Shown: positions 19,890 through 30,541, counted from the first letter of the stretch. The stretch is 64,000 nt of DNA from Brevundimonas sp. NIBR10 (GCF_027912515.1 NZ_CP115464.1:3008501-3072500), one strand, 5' to 3'. Notes: a model not told the origin generated them from the sequence alone. Numbers and translations are program-made.

Positions 19890-20474
19890 TTACTGGGCTT
19901 GCTGGACCGGGACCGGCAGGCGGTTGAAGCTCAGCGACGGCAGGGCGGTGTTCAGGCGGGCGATCACGTCGCCCGTCACGTCCATGGCCGGGTTCATGAT
20001 GAAGACGCTCTCGCGGTCGATCAGGATGCCGCAGCCCTTTTCCTGGTAGACGGCGACCAGGATCGGCTCGACGCCGGCCGAGATCAGGCGGCGCTGTTCG
20101 CTGAGGGTGTACTGGAGCTCGTTGCGGCGGGTTTCCTCCAGCTGCTGGGCTTCCTGGATGCGTTGTTGCAGCTGCTGACGGCGGGTCTGGAGCTGGTCGG
20201 CGGGGATGGCGGCCGCACCGGACTGGAGCGCCTGGGCTTCGGTCTGGATGGTGGTGGCATAGGGCGTCAGCTCGCCTTCGACTTCAGTGGCCAGCTGCTG
20301 CATGCGAGCCTGGACCGACTGACCGACGGTCGACTGGGCCAGAAGCTGCTGGTTGAAGTAGACGCAGACGCCCGGGATGGCGGGGCCGACGTTGGCCGGA
20401 CCGGCGGTCTGGGCCGAAGCGGCGGTGGCAACGAGCGAAGCCAGCGCGACGGCGCCGATGGCGAGAAGTTTCAT
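19890..20474 (-). CDS. skp: OmpH/Skp-family periplasmic chaperone
   Basis: 194 residues. A signal peptide (MKLLAIGAVALASLVATAASAQ, cut after SAQ or ASA) is followed by a helical, Gln-rich coiled-coil arm (QQLATEVEGELTPYATTIQTEAQALQ to QEAQQLEETRRNELQ) and the VYQEKGCGILIDRESVFI end typical of OmpH proteins. Skp holds unfolded outer-membrane proteins in the periplasm for BamA. The Met of MKLLAIG is chosen because it starts a classic signal peptide; upstream frame belongs to bamA. Confidence 0.9.
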   Translation of the reverse strand: MKLLAIGAVALASLVATAASAQTAGPANVGPAIPGVCVYFNQQLLAQSTVGQSVQARMQQLATEVEGELTPYATTIQTEAQALQSGAAAIPADQLQTRRQQLQQRIQEAQQLEETRRNELQYTLSEQRRLISAGVEPILVAVYQEKGCGILIDRESVFIMNPAMDVTGDVIARLNTALPSLSFNRLPVPVQQAQ

Positions 20475-20508
20475 GACAGGCCTTTGTGCGGTCGTTTTGA
20501 CCGACGGT

Positions 20509-22965
20509 TTAGTTGAACTGGGTGGAGGTCGAGAAGCGGAAGGTTTCGGTGCGGTCGTAGTCCTCGCCCTTGAGAATCTTGGACAGGTCGAAGCGGATGG
20601 GGCCCATCGGCGACTTCCAGTGGATGCTGACGCCTGCGGCGGCACGCAGCGACAGGTCATCGACGATGTTGGGGTCCAGCACGCCGGTCGAGGTGATGGT
20701 GTAGCGGTCGTCGAGCACGCCCAGGGTCCCGACGTCGGCGAACAGCGAGGTCCGGATGCCGTAGGTGTCGGGCAGGAAGTTCGGCACTGTCAGCTCGACC
20801 GTGCCCACGGCGTAGAAATTGCCACCCAGCGCATCCTGGGTCGTCAGATCGCGCGGACCCATGCCGGCCGTCTCGAAGCCACGGAAGGTGTTGCCGCCCC
20901 GGAAGAAGCGATCGTTGATCCGCACAGCGTCGCCGGCCCAGCCGCCGACATAGCCAGCCGAACCCGCCACCGAGACGATCCAGCTGGGGGTGATCCCGTA
21001 GTAGTAGGTGCCCTCGACCTCGGTCTTGACGTAGTTCACGTCGCCGCCGACGCCGGCCAGATCCTGACGCAGGGTGCCGCTCCAGCCGCGCGTCGGGCGG
21101 ATCGGGTCGTTACGGCGATCGATGCCGATCGTATAGCCGACCGAGGAGTTCAGCGAGGCGCCGACCTGTTCGCACAGGGCGCGCGAGCCGGAGCCGCCGG
21201 TGTTGCAATAACCGGTCGGGACGATGATCTCATCGTCCTTGATGAAGTAGCGGGTCGACAGCCGGGTATAGCCGTTGATCGGGAAGGACAGACGCAGGCC
21301 GGCACCGGTCGAGCGATAGTCGAACGAAGACTCTTCCTGGAAGTCATAGCGGGAGTGGAACAGGTCGAAGCCCGCCCCCACGTCGCGGCCCAGGAATTTG
21401 GGTTCGGTGAAGCGGAAGTCGATCTGCTGGCGCAGCGAGCCCCATTCGGCGCGGGCCACGACGTTCTGGCCCCGGCCACGGAAGTTGCGCTCGGTGATGC
21501 CCAGGTTGATCGTATAGCTCTCGGCAGAAGAGAAGCCGGCACCGACGGACAGTTCGCCGGTCGGCTGTTCGGTCACGGTGACGTTGACGACCGAGCGATC
21601 GGGGGCCGACCCGCGCTCTTCCTTGATCTCGACGTCCTTGAAGAAGCCCAGGGCCCGCAGGTTGTTGCGCGACCGCTCGACCAGGGTGCGGTTGAAGGCG
21701 TCGCCCTCGGTCAGCATCAGTTCGCGCCGGACGACATAGTCCAGGGTGCGGTTGTTGCCGACGACGTTGATGCGGTCGATGTAGACGCGCTGGCCCTCGG
21801 AGATGTTGAAGGTGACGTCGACAAGGTTGGTTTCGGGATTGGCCCGGTAGGTCGGCCGGATGTCCACGAAGGCATAGCCCGCCGAACCCGCCGCGAAGGT
21901 CAGGGCGTCGACCGAACTTTCGATCTTGTCGCTTTCGTACAGGTCGCCGGTCTTGATCGGGATCAGCAGCTTGAGGAAGTCCGCGTTCAGGCGGTCGTTC
22001 TCGGTGACGACGCTGATCTCGCCGAAATTGTACTTGTCGCCCTCATCCACCGTCAGGGTGATGCCGAAAGCCGAGTCGTCGGGGACCAGCTCGGCCACAC
22101 CCGACACAACGCGGAAGTCGTAGTAGCCCCGGTTGGTGTAGAATTTCCGCAGCTGCTCGCGGTCGTAGTCCAGCCGGTTGGGGTCGTAGTTGTCGTTGGA
22201 GCTGAATAGCCGGTACCAAGCCGACTCCTTGGACACCATGACCTCGCGCAGTTCGGAATCCGAATAGGCGGTGTTGCCCATGAAGGTGATCGCTTGCAGG
22301 CCCGTCTCGGGACCCTCGTCGATCTCGAAGATGACGTCGACGCGGTTCTGCTCCAGCTGAACCAGCTTGGGCGAGACGGTCGCCGAGATCCGGCCCGACA
22401 GGCGATAAAGCTCGATGATCTTGCCGACGTCCTCCTGAACCTTGGCGCGGGTGTAGATGCCGCGCGGCGACAGGGTGACCTCTTCGGTCAGCTTCTTCTC
22501 GCTGAGGGCGCTGTTACCCTCGAACACGATCTGGTTGATGATCGGGTTCTCGACGATCGAGACGACCAGATCGCCGTTCGGCTGGAGGCCCAGCTGGATG
22601 TCGGCGAACAGCTGGGTGCGCTGAAGGGTGCGCAAAGCGACGTCCAGGACGACGGGATCGACCGTGTCGCCCGGCTGGATCGGCAGGTAGGACAGGACCG
22701 TGGTCTGGTCGATCCGTTGATTGCCATTGACCAGAATGCGGTTCACCACACCGGTCTCGGCCGGGCGCGGCGCGGGCGCGGCCTGGGGGGCGGCGGCCAG
22801 CGGCTGGGGCGAGATGGCCGGGGCCGGAGGCGCGGTCTGGGCCTGGGCGGTCGTGGCCAGGCCCGCCGCGACGACGAGCGCGGTCACGCTGCAAAGCGGG
22901 GCCCGCGAACGGGCGGCCAGGGTTGCGAAAGCGCGCGTATCGGTCATCGTCATTCGGGAAACCAT
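20509..22965 (-). CDS. bamA: Outer-membrane assembly factor BamA
   Basis: About 818 residues. A signal peptide (ending TTAQAQT) precedes five POTRA domains (roughly 75-420 of the longest frame) and a 16-strand Omp85 barrel ending in a Phe-rich strand (TETFRFSTSTQFN). The conserved barrel segment GPIRFDLSKIL and the GGNTFRGFETAGMGPRD loop (RGF motif) are present. BamA inserts beta-barrel proteins into the outer membrane. The start is uncertain: MVSRMTMTDTRAF is used here; two Met codons lie just inside, and a TTG at 22986 overlaps the rseP stop. Confidence 0.95.
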   Translation of the reverse strand: MVSRMTMTDTRAFATLAARSRAPLCSVTALVVAAGLATTAQAQTAPPAPAISPQPLAAAPQAAPAPRPAETGVVNRILVNGNQRIDQTTVLSYLPIQPGDTVDPVVLDVALRTLQRTQLFADIQLGLQPNGDLVVSIVENPIINQIVFEGNSALSEKKLTEEVTLSPRGIYTRAKVQEDVGKIIELYRLSGRISATVSPKLVQLEQNRVDVIFEIDEGPETGLQAITFMGNTAYSDSELREVMVSKESAWYRLFSSNDNYDPNRLDYDREQLRKFYTNRGYYDFRVVSGVAELVPDDSAFGITLTVDEGDKYNFGEISVVTENDRLNADFLKLLIPIKTGDLYESDKIESSVDALTFAAGSAGYAFVDIRPTYRANPETNLVDVTFNISEGQRVYIDRINVVGNNRTLDYVVRRELMLTEGDAFNRTLVERSRNNLRALGFFKDVEIKEERGSAPDRSVVNVTVTEQPTGELSVGAGFSSAESYTINLGITERNFRGRGQNVVARAEWGSLRQQIDFRFTEPKFLGRDVGAGFDLFHSRYDFQEESSFDYRSTGAGLRLSFPINGYTRLSTRYFIKDDEIIVPTGYCNTGGSGSRALCEQVGASLNSSVGYTIGIDRRNDPIRPTRGWSGTLRQDLAGVGGDVNYVKTEVEGTYYYGITPSWIVSVAGSAGYVGGWAGDAVRINDRFFRGGNTFRGFETAGMGPRDLTTQDALGGNFYAVGTVELTVPNFLPDTYGIRTSLFADVGTLGVLDDRYTITSTGVLDPNIVDDLSLRAAAGVSIHWKSPMGPIRFDLSKILKGEDYDRTETFRFSTSTQFN

Positions 22966-22982
22966 CGGGGGCTGGCGTAGGC

Positions 22983-24200
22983 TCAACTGACGAGCCCGCC
23001 GAGGAATTTGAACAGGTTCAGCTTCTGCAAGTCGTTCCAGGTGGCGAACAACATCAAACCCGCCAGCAAAGCAAGACCGACCCGGTACCCCGCCTCCTGA
23101 ACCTTGGCCGCCACGGGTTTCTTCGCCACAGCTTCGTAGGCGTAGAAAACCAGGTGACCTCCGTCCAGGACGGGGATGGGCATCAGGTTGATGAAGCCGA
23201 TTCCGATCGAAAGTATGGCGGCGAACTGGATAAGCGTCAGGGCGAGGTTGGCGGCCTTCAGGCCCGCAGGGGCCTCTCCGGCCGTGGCCTGCTGGCTGAT
23301 GCCGCCTGCGGCCTTGGCGATGCCGAGAGGGCCATTGAGCAGGTCACCCGACTCTCGCCCGCTGAAGATGCGGCCGATATAGGTGAAGGTGGTGCCCAGT
23401 ACGTCGCCCGTCTGGCGCACGGCGGCACACACGGCCTCGATCGGATTGTAGCGGATGGCGCGGATTTCGTCGCGGCGATAGCCCATCTCAAGACCGATAC
23501 GGCCCACCTTGATCTGGCCCGCCACGGCGTCCTCGGTCAGGGTGCGGACCGGGGTGGCGATCAGCGGCACGCGCTGGCCTCCCCGCTCGACGACAAAGCG
23601 GACGGGCGTGGCGGAGTTCAGGGTCACGACGCGGATCACGTCCTCGCCCCTCCGCACCGGATCCCCATTGGCCTCCAGGATCAGGTCGCCGGGCCGAAAG
23701 CCCGCGCTGGCGGCAGCCGAGCCAGGCACGACGTTGACGACGCGCGGCGGACTGATCTGGTCGCCGAAGGTCGCGAACAGAACGGTGAAGATGACGATGG
23801 CCAGGATGAAGTTGGCGGCCGGGCCGCCAGCGGTGATCAGGGCGCGCTGCCAGACCGGCTTGAAATGGAAATAGTCGCAGACAGCGGCGGGCCCCTCTTC
23901 TGCGATCACACGCTGGCGAAGCTCGGCGAGACCTGCGGCATCCGGCACGCTGGAGGCGTCCAGGTCGCCCGAGAATTTCACATAGCCGCCGGCGGGGATC
24001 CAGCCGATGCGCCATTCGACACCGCGCTTGTCCGTGCGGCTGAACAGGGCCCGGCCGAAGCCGATGGCGAACCGATCCATCTTGACCTTGAACAGGCGGG
24101 CGACGCCGTAGTGGCCCAGTTCGTGGATTGTGACGATGAACGTCAGCACGAGCAGGAACGGCACGATGTAGATCAGGATCTGACCCAGAAGGTTCAGCAT
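22983..24200 (-). CDS. rseP: Site-2 intramembrane metalloprotease RseP/MmpA
   Basis: 405 residues. The zinc site HELGH is at residues 26-30 in the first membrane helix. One PDZ domain follows (around FGDQISPPRVVNVVPGSAAASAGFRPGD), and the LDGGHL motif lies near the C-terminus in NLMPIPVLDGGHLVFYAYE. The family cleaves membrane-anchored anti-sigma or signalling proteins within the bilayer; the Caulobacter homologue MmpA processes the polarity factor PodJ. It sits between dxr and bamA, the common order. Confidence 0.95.
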   Translation of the reverse strand: MLNLLGQILIYIVPFLLVLTFIVTIHELGHYGVARLFKVKMDRFAIGFGRALFSRTDKRGVEWRIGWIPAGGYVKFSGDLDASSVPDAAGLAELRQRVIAEEGPAAVCDYFHFKPVWQRALITAGGPAANFILAIVIFTVLFATFGDQISPPRVVNVVPGSAAASAGFRPGDLILEANGDPVRRGEDVIRVVTLNSATPVRFVVERGGQRVPLIATPVRTLTEDAVAGQIKVGRIGLEMGYRRDEIRAIRYNPIEAVCAAVRQTGDVLGTTFTYIGRIFSGRESGDLLNGPLGIAKAAGGISQQATAGEAPAGLKAANLALTLIQFAAILSIGIGFINLMPIPVLDGGHLVFYAYEAVAKKPVAAKVQEAGYRVGLALLAGLMLFATWNDLQKLNLFKFLGGLVS

Positions 24201-24224
24201 TGCGTTTCAGGTCTCCGTCCGGCC

Positions 24225-25421
24225 TCACGCGGCCATCGCGCGGCGCTCGATGATGGCGCGGGCGATCCGGCGGGCCTCGGCGTCGACGGCCAGGGCCGCG
24301 TCGCAGGCGTCGTCGGTAGCCGATGTCATCCCCTCGCACGTCGTGCGCTCAAGGGTTTCGGCGACGACTACGGCAATATTGAGAAAGCCAAGCTTCCTGT
24401 CGAGGAAGGCATAGGCGCCGACCTCGTTGGCGGCGTTGAACACTGTCGGTGCGGTACCCCCGGCCGACAGAGCCTCGCGCGCCAGCTTCAGGGCCGGGAA
24501 GCGGGTCTCGTCGGGGGCCTCGAAGGTCAATCGACCGAGCGCGGCGAGATCCAGCCTTGGCGCCGGCCAGGCCAGGCGGTTGGGCCAGGCCAGGGCACAG
24601 GCAATCGGCGTCTTCATGTCTGGCGGGCCCATCTGGGCCAGGGTCGAGCCGTCGACATACTCGACCATGGAGTGGATGATCGATTCCGGATGCACCACGA
24701 CGTCGATCCGGTCAGCGGTCATGTCGAACAGATAGGCGGCCTCGATGGTCTCCAGCCCCTTGTTGGCCATGGTGGCGCTGTCGATCGAAATCTTGGCTCC
24801 CATCGACCAGTTGGGATGGGCGACAGCCTGCTCCGGCGTCATCCGGGCCATGTCTACGAGAGACGTCTGGCGGAACGGGCCGCCCGAAGCGGTCAGGATC
24901 AGCCTGGCCACACGTTCGGGGGCCTCGGCCGGGAAGACCTGGAAGATGGCGGAGTGTTCGGAATCGACGGGGATCAGCCGGCCGCCGCTGGACCGGACCC
25001 GCTCGATCAGGCGGGGGCCGCAGCAGACCAGACTTTCCTTGTTGGCCAGGGCCAGGGTCGCACCGGTCGCCGCCGCCGCCCAGGTGGAACGCAGACCCGC
25101 CGCGCCGACGATGGCGGCCATGACCCAGTCGACCGGACGGGTCGCGGCCTCGACAACGGCGGCGTCACCGGAGGCGGTCTCGATATCGGTTCCGACGAGT
25201 GCGTCGCGCAGGTCCGGCAGGCGGGCGGGATCGGCGATGACCACGAGGCGGGGCTTCCACCGACGCGCCTGTTCGGCGAGCCGGGCGACATTGGCCCCGC
25301 CGGTCAGGACCTCAACCTGGAAGGCACCCGTGCCGGCAGCCTCGGCCTGATCCATCAGATCAAGCGTCGAACAGCCGACCGAGCCCGTCGAACCCAGGAC
25401 ACTGACGCGACGCCGGATCAA
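24225..25421 (-). CDS. dxr: 1-deoxy-D-xylulose 5-phosphate reductoisomerase
   Basis: 398 residues from a TTG start (codes [16 protein letters not shown]). First committed enzyme of the MEP isoprenoid pathway, NADPH- and metal-dependent. The NADPH loop [15 protein letters not shown], the [12 protein letters not shown] block, the metal site [12 protein letters not shown] and the TASGGPFR loop are present. The TTG overlaps the cdsA stop (TTGA); no ATG or GTG lies between that stop and the nucleotide-binding motif, so TTG is the only sensible start. Confidence 0.93.
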   Translation of the reverse strand: MIRRRVSVLGSTGSVGCSTLDLMDQAEAAGTGAFQVEVLTGGANVARLAEQARRWKPRLVVIADPARLPDLRDALVGTDIETASGDAAVVEAATRPVDWVMAAIVGAAGLRSTWAAAATGATLALANKESLVCCGPRLIERVRSSGGRLIPVDSEHSAIFQVFPAEAPERVARLILTASGGPFRQTSLVDMARMTPEQAVAHPNWSMGAKISIDSATMANKGLETIEAAYLFDMTADRIDVVVHPESIIHSMVEYVDGSTLAQMGPPDMKTPIACALAWPNRLAWPAPRLDLAALGRLTFEAPDETRFPALKLAREALSAGGTAPTVFNAANEVGAYAFLDRKLGFLNIAVVVAETLERTTCEGMTSATDDACDAALAVDAEARRIARAIIERRAMAA

Positions 25422-26238
25422 AGCAGACCTCGCTCGACCAGGATGACCAGCCAGCGCCCTGCGGCGACGACGACGACCGCGAACATCAGGCCGTCTACCC
25501 GGTCCAGCAGTCCGCCGTGGCCGGGAATGATGGTGCCCGCGTCCTTGACCCCGAAGCGACGCTTCAGCGCCGACTCCCACAGGTCTCCGGCCATGGTGGC
25601 CAGGGCGGCGGCAAGGCCCAGGACCATGCCCCAGAAAACGTTGAGCCGCCCCATCTCGAGCCAGAGCGCGATGCCGCCACCGGCCAGCATCCCGGCCGCA
25701 AGGCCACCGATGAAGCCCGACCAGGTCTTCTTGGGCGACAGGCGTGGCCACAGCTTGGGTCCGCCGAAAAGGCTGCCGGCCAGATAGGCGACGATGTCGG
25801 CCGACCAGGTCACGGCGAACACCAGCACGGTCCAGTGCAGCCCGACCTTGTCGTGCCCGTCCCGCAGCCAGATCAACAGAATGACCGGCCACCCGAGATA
25901 GAGCACACCATAGGCGGCGTTGAGCGCGAGTTGGCCGCGAGTTCGCATGAACAGACCGGCAGCCGCCGCCCCGAAGACCAGCATGACCAGTGCGAACGAC
26001 AACTGGCCGACATGGGTCGCCCCGACGGCGACGAACAGGGCCAGACCTACGGCGATCGCCGAACCCCGCCAGGCCCCGGGGTGCTCATCCGGCCCCACTC
26101 GATCGCCAGAAGGCCACAGGCCAGCAGGATCAGCGCAAGAAACCAGAGGCCGCCGGCCCAGGTCGCCAGGACCGCAGCGGGAGCCAGCACGAAAGCCGAC
26201 GCGGCTCTGAGGCCGATGTCGCCGACCTTGAGCGCCAT
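25418..26238 (-). CDS. cdsA: Phosphatidate cytidylyltransferase (apparent -1 frameshift)
   Basis: Makes CDP-diacylglycerol for phospholipid synthesis. The N-terminal part ([16 protein letters not shown], two hydrophobic segments, to EWGRMSTPG) is in one frame and stops after VRRSP. The rest ([18 protein letters not shown] to VERGLL) continues in another frame. The switch lies in the run CCCCGGGG at about 26076-26083: one extra G would give MSTPGAWRG and a continuous 273-residue protein. The CDP-alcohol signature ([28 protein letters not shown]) is intact. The gene is normally essential, so an assembly error in the homopolymer is more likely than true loss. The start overlaps the uppS stop (TGATG). 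Confidence 0.85.
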
Positions 26239-26996
26239 CAGCCGGTCGCGAGCGCAGGCTGGACCGTCGCAAGGCCGCCGAAGCGACGGTCGCGATTGCG
26301 GTACTGTTCGACGGCGTCGGTCAGGCCGGCCAGGCCGTAGTCGGGCCAGAGCACGTCCTGAAAGACCATCTCGGCATAGGCGGCTTCCCAGAGCAGGAAG
26401 TTCGACAGCCGCTGCTCGCCCGACGTCCGGACGATCAGATCGACAGGCGGGCCACCCGCCGTGGACAGGCCCAGGCCGAGCGTGTCCTCGTCCAGCGGGC
26501 CAGTGGCCTCGCCCTTCAGAACGCGATCGACGTGGCGCTGGGCGGCATCGACGATGTCGGCGCGGCCGCCGTAGTTGAAGGCGACCTGAAGCATGAACTG
26601 GGTGTTGTGGGCCGTCTGGGCCTCGGCCCGCTCGATGATCTTGGCGATGTCGGTCGGCAGGCCGGTGCGTCGGCCCAGCACCCGGACGCGGACGCCCTCG
26701 CGGTCCAGCCGATTCAGGTCGCTGGCCACATAGGAGCGGACCAGACCCATCAGGTCCGAGACCTCCTCGGCCGGACGACGCCAGTTCTCGGTCGAGAAGC
26801 CGAAGACGGTCAGGCACTGGATGCCGAGCGAAGGCGCGGCCTGGACCGTGCGCTTCAGCGCCTGGACGCCCTCGCGATGGCCCACGGCACGCGGCAGGCC
26901 GCGAGCCTGCGCCCAGCGACCGTTGCCGTCCATGATCAGCGCCACGTGCCGGGGACCGTCTGGCGATCCGGGCAGATCGGCGATTTGAGCCGTCAT
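26238..26996 (-). CDS. uppS: Undecaprenyl diphosphate synthase (isoprenyl transferase)
   Basis: 252 residues, cis-prenyltransferase family. It builds the C55 lipid carrier for peptidoglycan and O-antigen. Catalytic Asp23 is in ALIMDGNGRWA; GHREGVQALKRTV, TVFGFSTENWRRP and the C-terminal RTSGEQRLSNFLLWEAAYAEM substrate-binding segment are present. It lies directly before cdsA, the usual order in the rpsB-tsf-pyrH-frr-uppS-cdsA-dxr string. Confidence 0.96.
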   Translation of the reverse strand: MTAQIADLPGSPDGPRHVALIMDGNGRWAQARGLPRAVGHREGVQALKRTVQAAPSLGIQCLTVFGFSTENWRRPAEEVSDLMGLVRSYVASDLNRLDREGVRVRVLGRRTGLPTDIAKIIERAEAQTAHNTQFMLQVAFNYGGRADIVDAAQRHVDRVLKGEATGPLDEDTLGLGLSTAGGPPVDLIVRTSGEQRLSNFLLWEAAYAEMVFQDVLWPDYGLAGLTDAVEQYRNRDRRFGGLATVQPALATG

Positions 26997-27025
26997 TTCA
27001 ATCCTGTCCCGCCGAGGTCCGCAAC

Positions 27026-27583
27026 TCAGACCTGCATGATCTCAACTTCCTTGGTTCTCAAGGTCTCGTCTATGCGCTTGATGGCCGCGTCGGTGTCCTT
27101 CTGGACCTCGGTCTCCATCTTCTTCTGCTCGTCCTGGCTGATTTCGCCTGCCTTTTCAGCCTTCTTCAGGTCATCGTTGGCATCGCGACGGACGTTGCGG
27201 ACGGAAATCTTCTGCTGCTCGGCATATTTGCCGGCCAGTTTGGCGAGGTCCTTGCGGCGTTCTTCGGTCAGGGGCGGCACCGGAATACGCAGGGTCTGGC
27301 CGTCCACGATCGGGTTGAGGCCCAGACCGGCGGCGCGAATCGCCTTCTCGACCGGGCCCACCATGGTCTTGTCCCAGACGCTGACCGAGATCATGCGCGG
27401 CTCGGGCACGCTGATGGCGGCGACGGCGTTCAGCGGCGAGTTGGAGCCATAGGCCTGGACCTGGACCGGATCCAGCAGACCGGCGTTGGCCCGACCGGTG
27501 CGCAGGCCGGAATATTCCTCCTTCAGGGAGGCGACCGCCTTGTCCATCTTCTCGCGGTAGGTCTTCAGATCGGGCTTGGCCAT
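27026..27583 (-). CDS. frr: Ribosome recycling factor
   Basis: 185 residues, exactly the family size. It splits post-termination ribosomes with EF-G. Signatures are [28 protein letters not shown], the [19 protein letters not shown] core and the Lys/Glu-rich long helix at the C-terminus ([20 protein letters not shown]). It follows pyrH after 28 bases. Confidence 0.97.
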   Translation of the reverse strand: MAKPDLKTYREKMDKAVASLKEEYSGLRTGRANAGLLDPVQVQAYGSNSPLNAVAAISVPEPRMISVSVWDKTMVGPVEKAIRAAGLGLNPIVDGQTLRIPVPPLTEERRKDLAKLAGKYAEQQKISVRNVRRDANDDLKKAEKAGEISQDEQKKMETEVQKDTDAAIKRIDETLRTKEVEIMQV

Positions 27584-27611
27584 GCGTGTCTCCTGTCGTC
27601 TCTGGTCGTTT

Positions 27612-28337
27612 TTACGCGTCGTCGCTGATGACGGTGAAGGTGCCCTGCCCGTTCAGGACCTTGCGCAGGGAATCCTCCTCGCGGATCGAGAAGACCACGA
27701 TCGGGATCTTCGATTCGCGCATCAGGGCGATGGCGGCGGCGTCCATGACTTTCAGGTTCTGGGTCAGGACATCCTGATAGGTCAGGTGGTCGTAGCGGGT
27801 CGCCGACTTGTCCTTCTTGGGATCGGCCGAATAGACGCCGTCGACCGACGTGCCCTTCAACAGAGCGTCGCAGTTCATTTCGGCGGCGCGCAGGGCGGCG
27901 GCGGTGTCAGTCGTGAAATAGGGGTTGCCGGTGCCCGCGGCGAAGATGACCACGCGGCCCTTCTCCAGGTGGCGGACGGCGCGTCGGCGGATGTAGGGTT
28001 CGGCGATTGCGGCCATGGGGATGGCGCTCTGGACCCGGGTGTAGACGCCGATCTTCTCCAGCGCATTCTGCATGGCCAGGGCGTTCATGACGGTGGCCAG
28101 CATGCCCATATAGTCGGCGCTGGCCCGTTCCATGTCGGCGGCGGCCTTGGACAGGCCACGGAAGATGTTGCCCCCGCCGATGACCAGACAGACCTCGGTA
28201 CCCGATTCGACGACCCGCTTCACGGCGGCGGCGACGCCGTCGACGGTTTTCATGTCGATGCCATAGCCCTGCTCGCCCATCAGGACCTCGCCCGAGACCT
28301 TGAGCAGGACGCGTTTGTATTTCGGGGCGTCGGTCAT
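27612..28337 (-). CDS. pyrH: Uridylate kinase
   Basis: 241 residues, amino-acid-kinase fold. Phosphorylates UMP to UDP. Visible motifs: [31 protein letters not shown], the UMP-binding [23 protein letters not shown] block and [15 protein letters not shown]. It lies between tsf and frr. A strong terminator-like hairpin separates it from tsf, so it may be transcribed mostly from its own promoter. Confidence 0.97.
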   Translation of the reverse strand: MTDAPKYKRVLLKVSGEVLMGEQGYGIDMKTVDGVAAAVKRVVESGTEVCLVIGGGNIFRGLSKAAADMERASADYMGMLATVMNALAMQNALEKIGVYTRVQSAIPMAAIAEPYIRRRAVRHLEKGRVVIFAAGTGNPYFTTDTAAALRAAEMNCDALLKGTSVDGVYSADPKKDKSATRYDHLTYQDVLTQNLKVMDAAAIALMRESKIPIVVFSIREEDSLRKVLNGQGTFTVISDDA

Positions 28338-28372
28338 GGAGTTCTCGTTACGCGGAATCAGAGGCGGATCAT

Positions 28373-28410
28373 AGAAAGGGCGCGTCCGGCTTCAAAGCCG
28401 AACGCGCCCC
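28373..28410 (-). terminator. Rho-independent terminator after tsf
   Basis: On the minus strand GGGGCGCGTTCGGC-TTTGAA-GCCGGACGCGCCC is followed by TTTCT. It lies 23 bases past the tsf stop and before pyrH. The stem is G/C-rich with one or two mismatches. Confidence 0.75.
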
Positions 28411-28432
28411 GATAGTCACGAACTAAGTGTGG

Positions 28433-29377
28433 TTACGCTTGCGGGGCCATCATCGAGGCGACCTCGGCAGCGAAGTCGGGGCCTTCGACCTTCTCGACGC
28501 CTTCACCCAGGGCCAGGCGCACGAAGCCGGCCAGGTGCAGGTTGGAGGAGCCCAGTTCCTTGGCCGAATCCTTGACCAGTTGTTCGATGGTCACGTCGGG
28601 GTTCATGACGAAGGGCTGCTTGGTCAGCACGACGTCCTTCTGGAACTTGTTGATCTGGCCTTCCACGATCTTGGCGATCATGTTTTCCGGCTTGCCTTCT
28701 TCCTTGGCCTTTTCGGTCAGGACCTGCCGTTCCTTCTCGACGGCGGCGGGGTCCAGGTCGTCGGTGTTCAGCGACAGGGGCGCGGTCGCCGCGACGTGCA
28801 TGGCGATCTTGCGGCCCAGTTCACGCAGGGCGGTCTTGTCGCCCTCGCCTTCCAGGGCGACCAACACTCCGATACGGCCGAGTCCCGGCGACACGGCGTT
28901 GTGGACGTAGGAGGCGACGACGCCTTCCGAGACCGACAGGCGGGCGGCGCGGCGCAGTTGCATGTTCTCGCCGATGGTGGCGATCATCTGGGTCACTTCG
29001 TCCTGGACGGTCTTGCCGTTTTCCAGCTCTGCGCCGTGCAGGGCTTCGACGCTGTGGTGCTCAAGGCCCTTCTCGGCGAAGGACTTGGCGGCATTCTGGA
29101 ACAGGTCGTTGCGGGCGACGAAGTCGGTTTCCGAGTTGAACTCGATGGCGGCACCGATTTCGCCCTTGCCGTCTTCACGGCTGGCGACGGCCACGAGGCC
29201 TTCGGCGGCGACCCGGTCAGCCTTCTTGGCGGCCTTGGACAGGCCCTTGGCGCGCAGCCAGTCGATCGCGGCGTTGATGTCGCCGTCGGTTTCCTGAAGC
29301 GCCTTCTTGCAGTCCATCATGCCGACGCCGGACTTGGCGCGCAGTTCCATGACGAGGGCGGCGGTGATCTCGGCCAT
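28433..29377 (-). CDS. tsf: Elongation factor Ts
   Basis: 314 residues. Exchanges GDP for GTP on EF-Tu. The N-terminal UBA-like module ([45 protein letters not shown]) and the EF-Tu contact [13 protein letters not shown] are diagnostic. The C-terminal dimer-type domain carries [15 protein letters not shown] and [12 protein letters not shown]. It follows rpsB on the same strand, with a hairpin in the spacer. Confidence 0.97.
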   Translation of the reverse strand: MAEITAALVMELRAKSGVGMMDCKKALQETDGDINAAIDWLRAKGLSKAAKKADRVAAEGLVAVASREDGKGEIGAAIEFNSETDFVARNDLFQNAAKSFAEKGLEHHSVEALHGAELENGKTVQDEVTQMIATIGENMQLRRAARLSVSEGVVASYVHNAVSPGLGRIGVLVALEGEGDKTALRELGRKIAMHVAATAPLSLNTDDLDPAAVEKERQVLTEKAKEEGKPENMIAKIVEGQINKFQKDVVLTKQPFVMNPDVTIEQLVKDSAKELGSSNLHLAGFVRLALGEGVEKVEGPDFAAEVASMMAPQA

Positions 29378-29458
29378 TTCTGGTCTCCTGAGGTCTTCAA
29401 TGCGGGAATGGCCGGGGTACTATCCCGGCCTTATGTCAGTTTGACGGTGAGCCTGTGA

Positions 29459-29492
29459 CCCACCCACCCCGGCATCGGCCGGGATGGGTGGG
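29459..29492 (-). terminator. Hairpin in the rpsB-tsf spacer (attenuator-like)
   Basis: CCCACCCACCCCGG and CCGGGATGGGTGGG form a near-perfect 14-bp stem with a six-base loop between rpsB and tsf. There is no T-run downstream on the minus strand, so partial termination or mRNA processing and stabilisation is more likely than full termination. Confidence 0.5.
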
Positions 29493-29504
29493 AAAGCATC
29501 AGGC

Positions 29505-30386
29505 TTAGGCCGTGGTCTCTTCAGTCTCGACGACAGGCTCTTCAGCAGGCGTCTCTTCGCCCGAAGCGGCCAGCATTTCCTCGGCCACGGCTTCGGTGCC
29601 GGCGGGGGCAACGTCAGCGGCGACCGGGGCGGCAGCCTCGGCCAGCATCGGCTCGACCGGGTTCTCCGAAGCGCCCATGTCGATGCCCGAGTTGGAGGCA
29701 CCGGCGGCCAGGCCGTCCAGGACGGCGTCGGCGATCAAGTCGCAATAGGTCTGGATGGCGCGGGCGGCGTCGTCGTTGCCGGGGACCGGATAGGTGATGC
29801 CGTCCGGATCCGAGTTGGTGTCCAGGATGGCGATGACCGGGATGTTCAGCTTGCGGGCTTCCAGGATCGCGATCGCTTCCTTGTTGGTGTCGATCACGAA
29901 CATGATGTCGGGGATGGAGCCCATGTCCTTGATGCCGCCGAGGGACAGTTCAAGCTTGTCCTTCTCGCGGTTCAGGTTGACCAGTTCCTTCTTGACCCGG
30001 CCTTCGCCGCCACGCTCCAGGATGCCTTCCAGCTCGCGCAGGCGGGCGATCGAGCCCGACACGGTGCGCCAGTTGGTCAGGGTGCCGCCGAGCCAGCGGT
30101 GGTTCACATAGTACTGGGCGCAGCGCTTGGCGGCCTCGGCGACGGGATCCGACGCCTGGCGCTTGGTGCCGACGAACAGGACGCGACCGCCCTTGGCGGC
30201 GACGTCACGCACGGCCACCAGAGCCTGGTGGAACAGCGGCATCGTCTGCGACAGGTCGATGATGTGGATGTTGGAGCGCGAGCCGAAGATGTAGCGGTCC
30301 ATCTTCGGGTTCCACCGGTGCGTCTGGTGGCCGAAGTGAGCGCCTGCTTCGAGCAGGGTGCGCATGGAGAAGTCTGGCAGAGCCAT
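29505..30386 (-). CDS. rpsB: 30S ribosomal protein S2
   Basis: 293 residues; the S2 core is about 245 residues. Signatures: [27 protein letters not shown] at the start and the [37 protein letters not shown] block. It has an acidic Ala/Glu/Pro-rich C-terminal extension of about 45 residues (from [20 protein letters not shown]), common in alphaproteobacteria. The roughly 150-base upstream leader contains G/C-rich dyads and no gene; S2 leaders are often autoregulatory, but no specific motif is recognised here. Confidence 0.97.
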   Translation of the reverse strand: MALPDFSMRTLLEAGAHFGHQTHRWNPKMDRYIFGSRSNIHIIDLSQTMPLFHQALVAVRDVAAKGGRVLFVGTKRQASDPVAEAAKRCAQYYVNHRWLGGTLTNWRTVSGSIARLRELEGILERGGEGRVKKELVNLNREKDKLELSLGGIKDMGSIPDIMFVIDTNKEAIAILEARKLNIPVIAILDTNSDPDGITYPVPGNDDAARAIQTYCDLIADAVLDGLAAGASNSGIDMGASENPVEPMLAEAAAPVAADVAPAGTEAVAEEMLAASGEETPAEEPVVETEETTA

Positions 30387-30541
30387 TAGGTCAGTCCTTT
30401 TTCCGATTATTCCGCCGCAGACGGTTAAAGGATCAAATGATCCCTCGGAACGGAGCGCCCGGGATGTCTCCCCGGATCACGCCACGCCTGCGTGTGAAGT
30501 GGGCGGCGCTATAGGCGAACAGCGCCCTCAAGGCAAATGAT

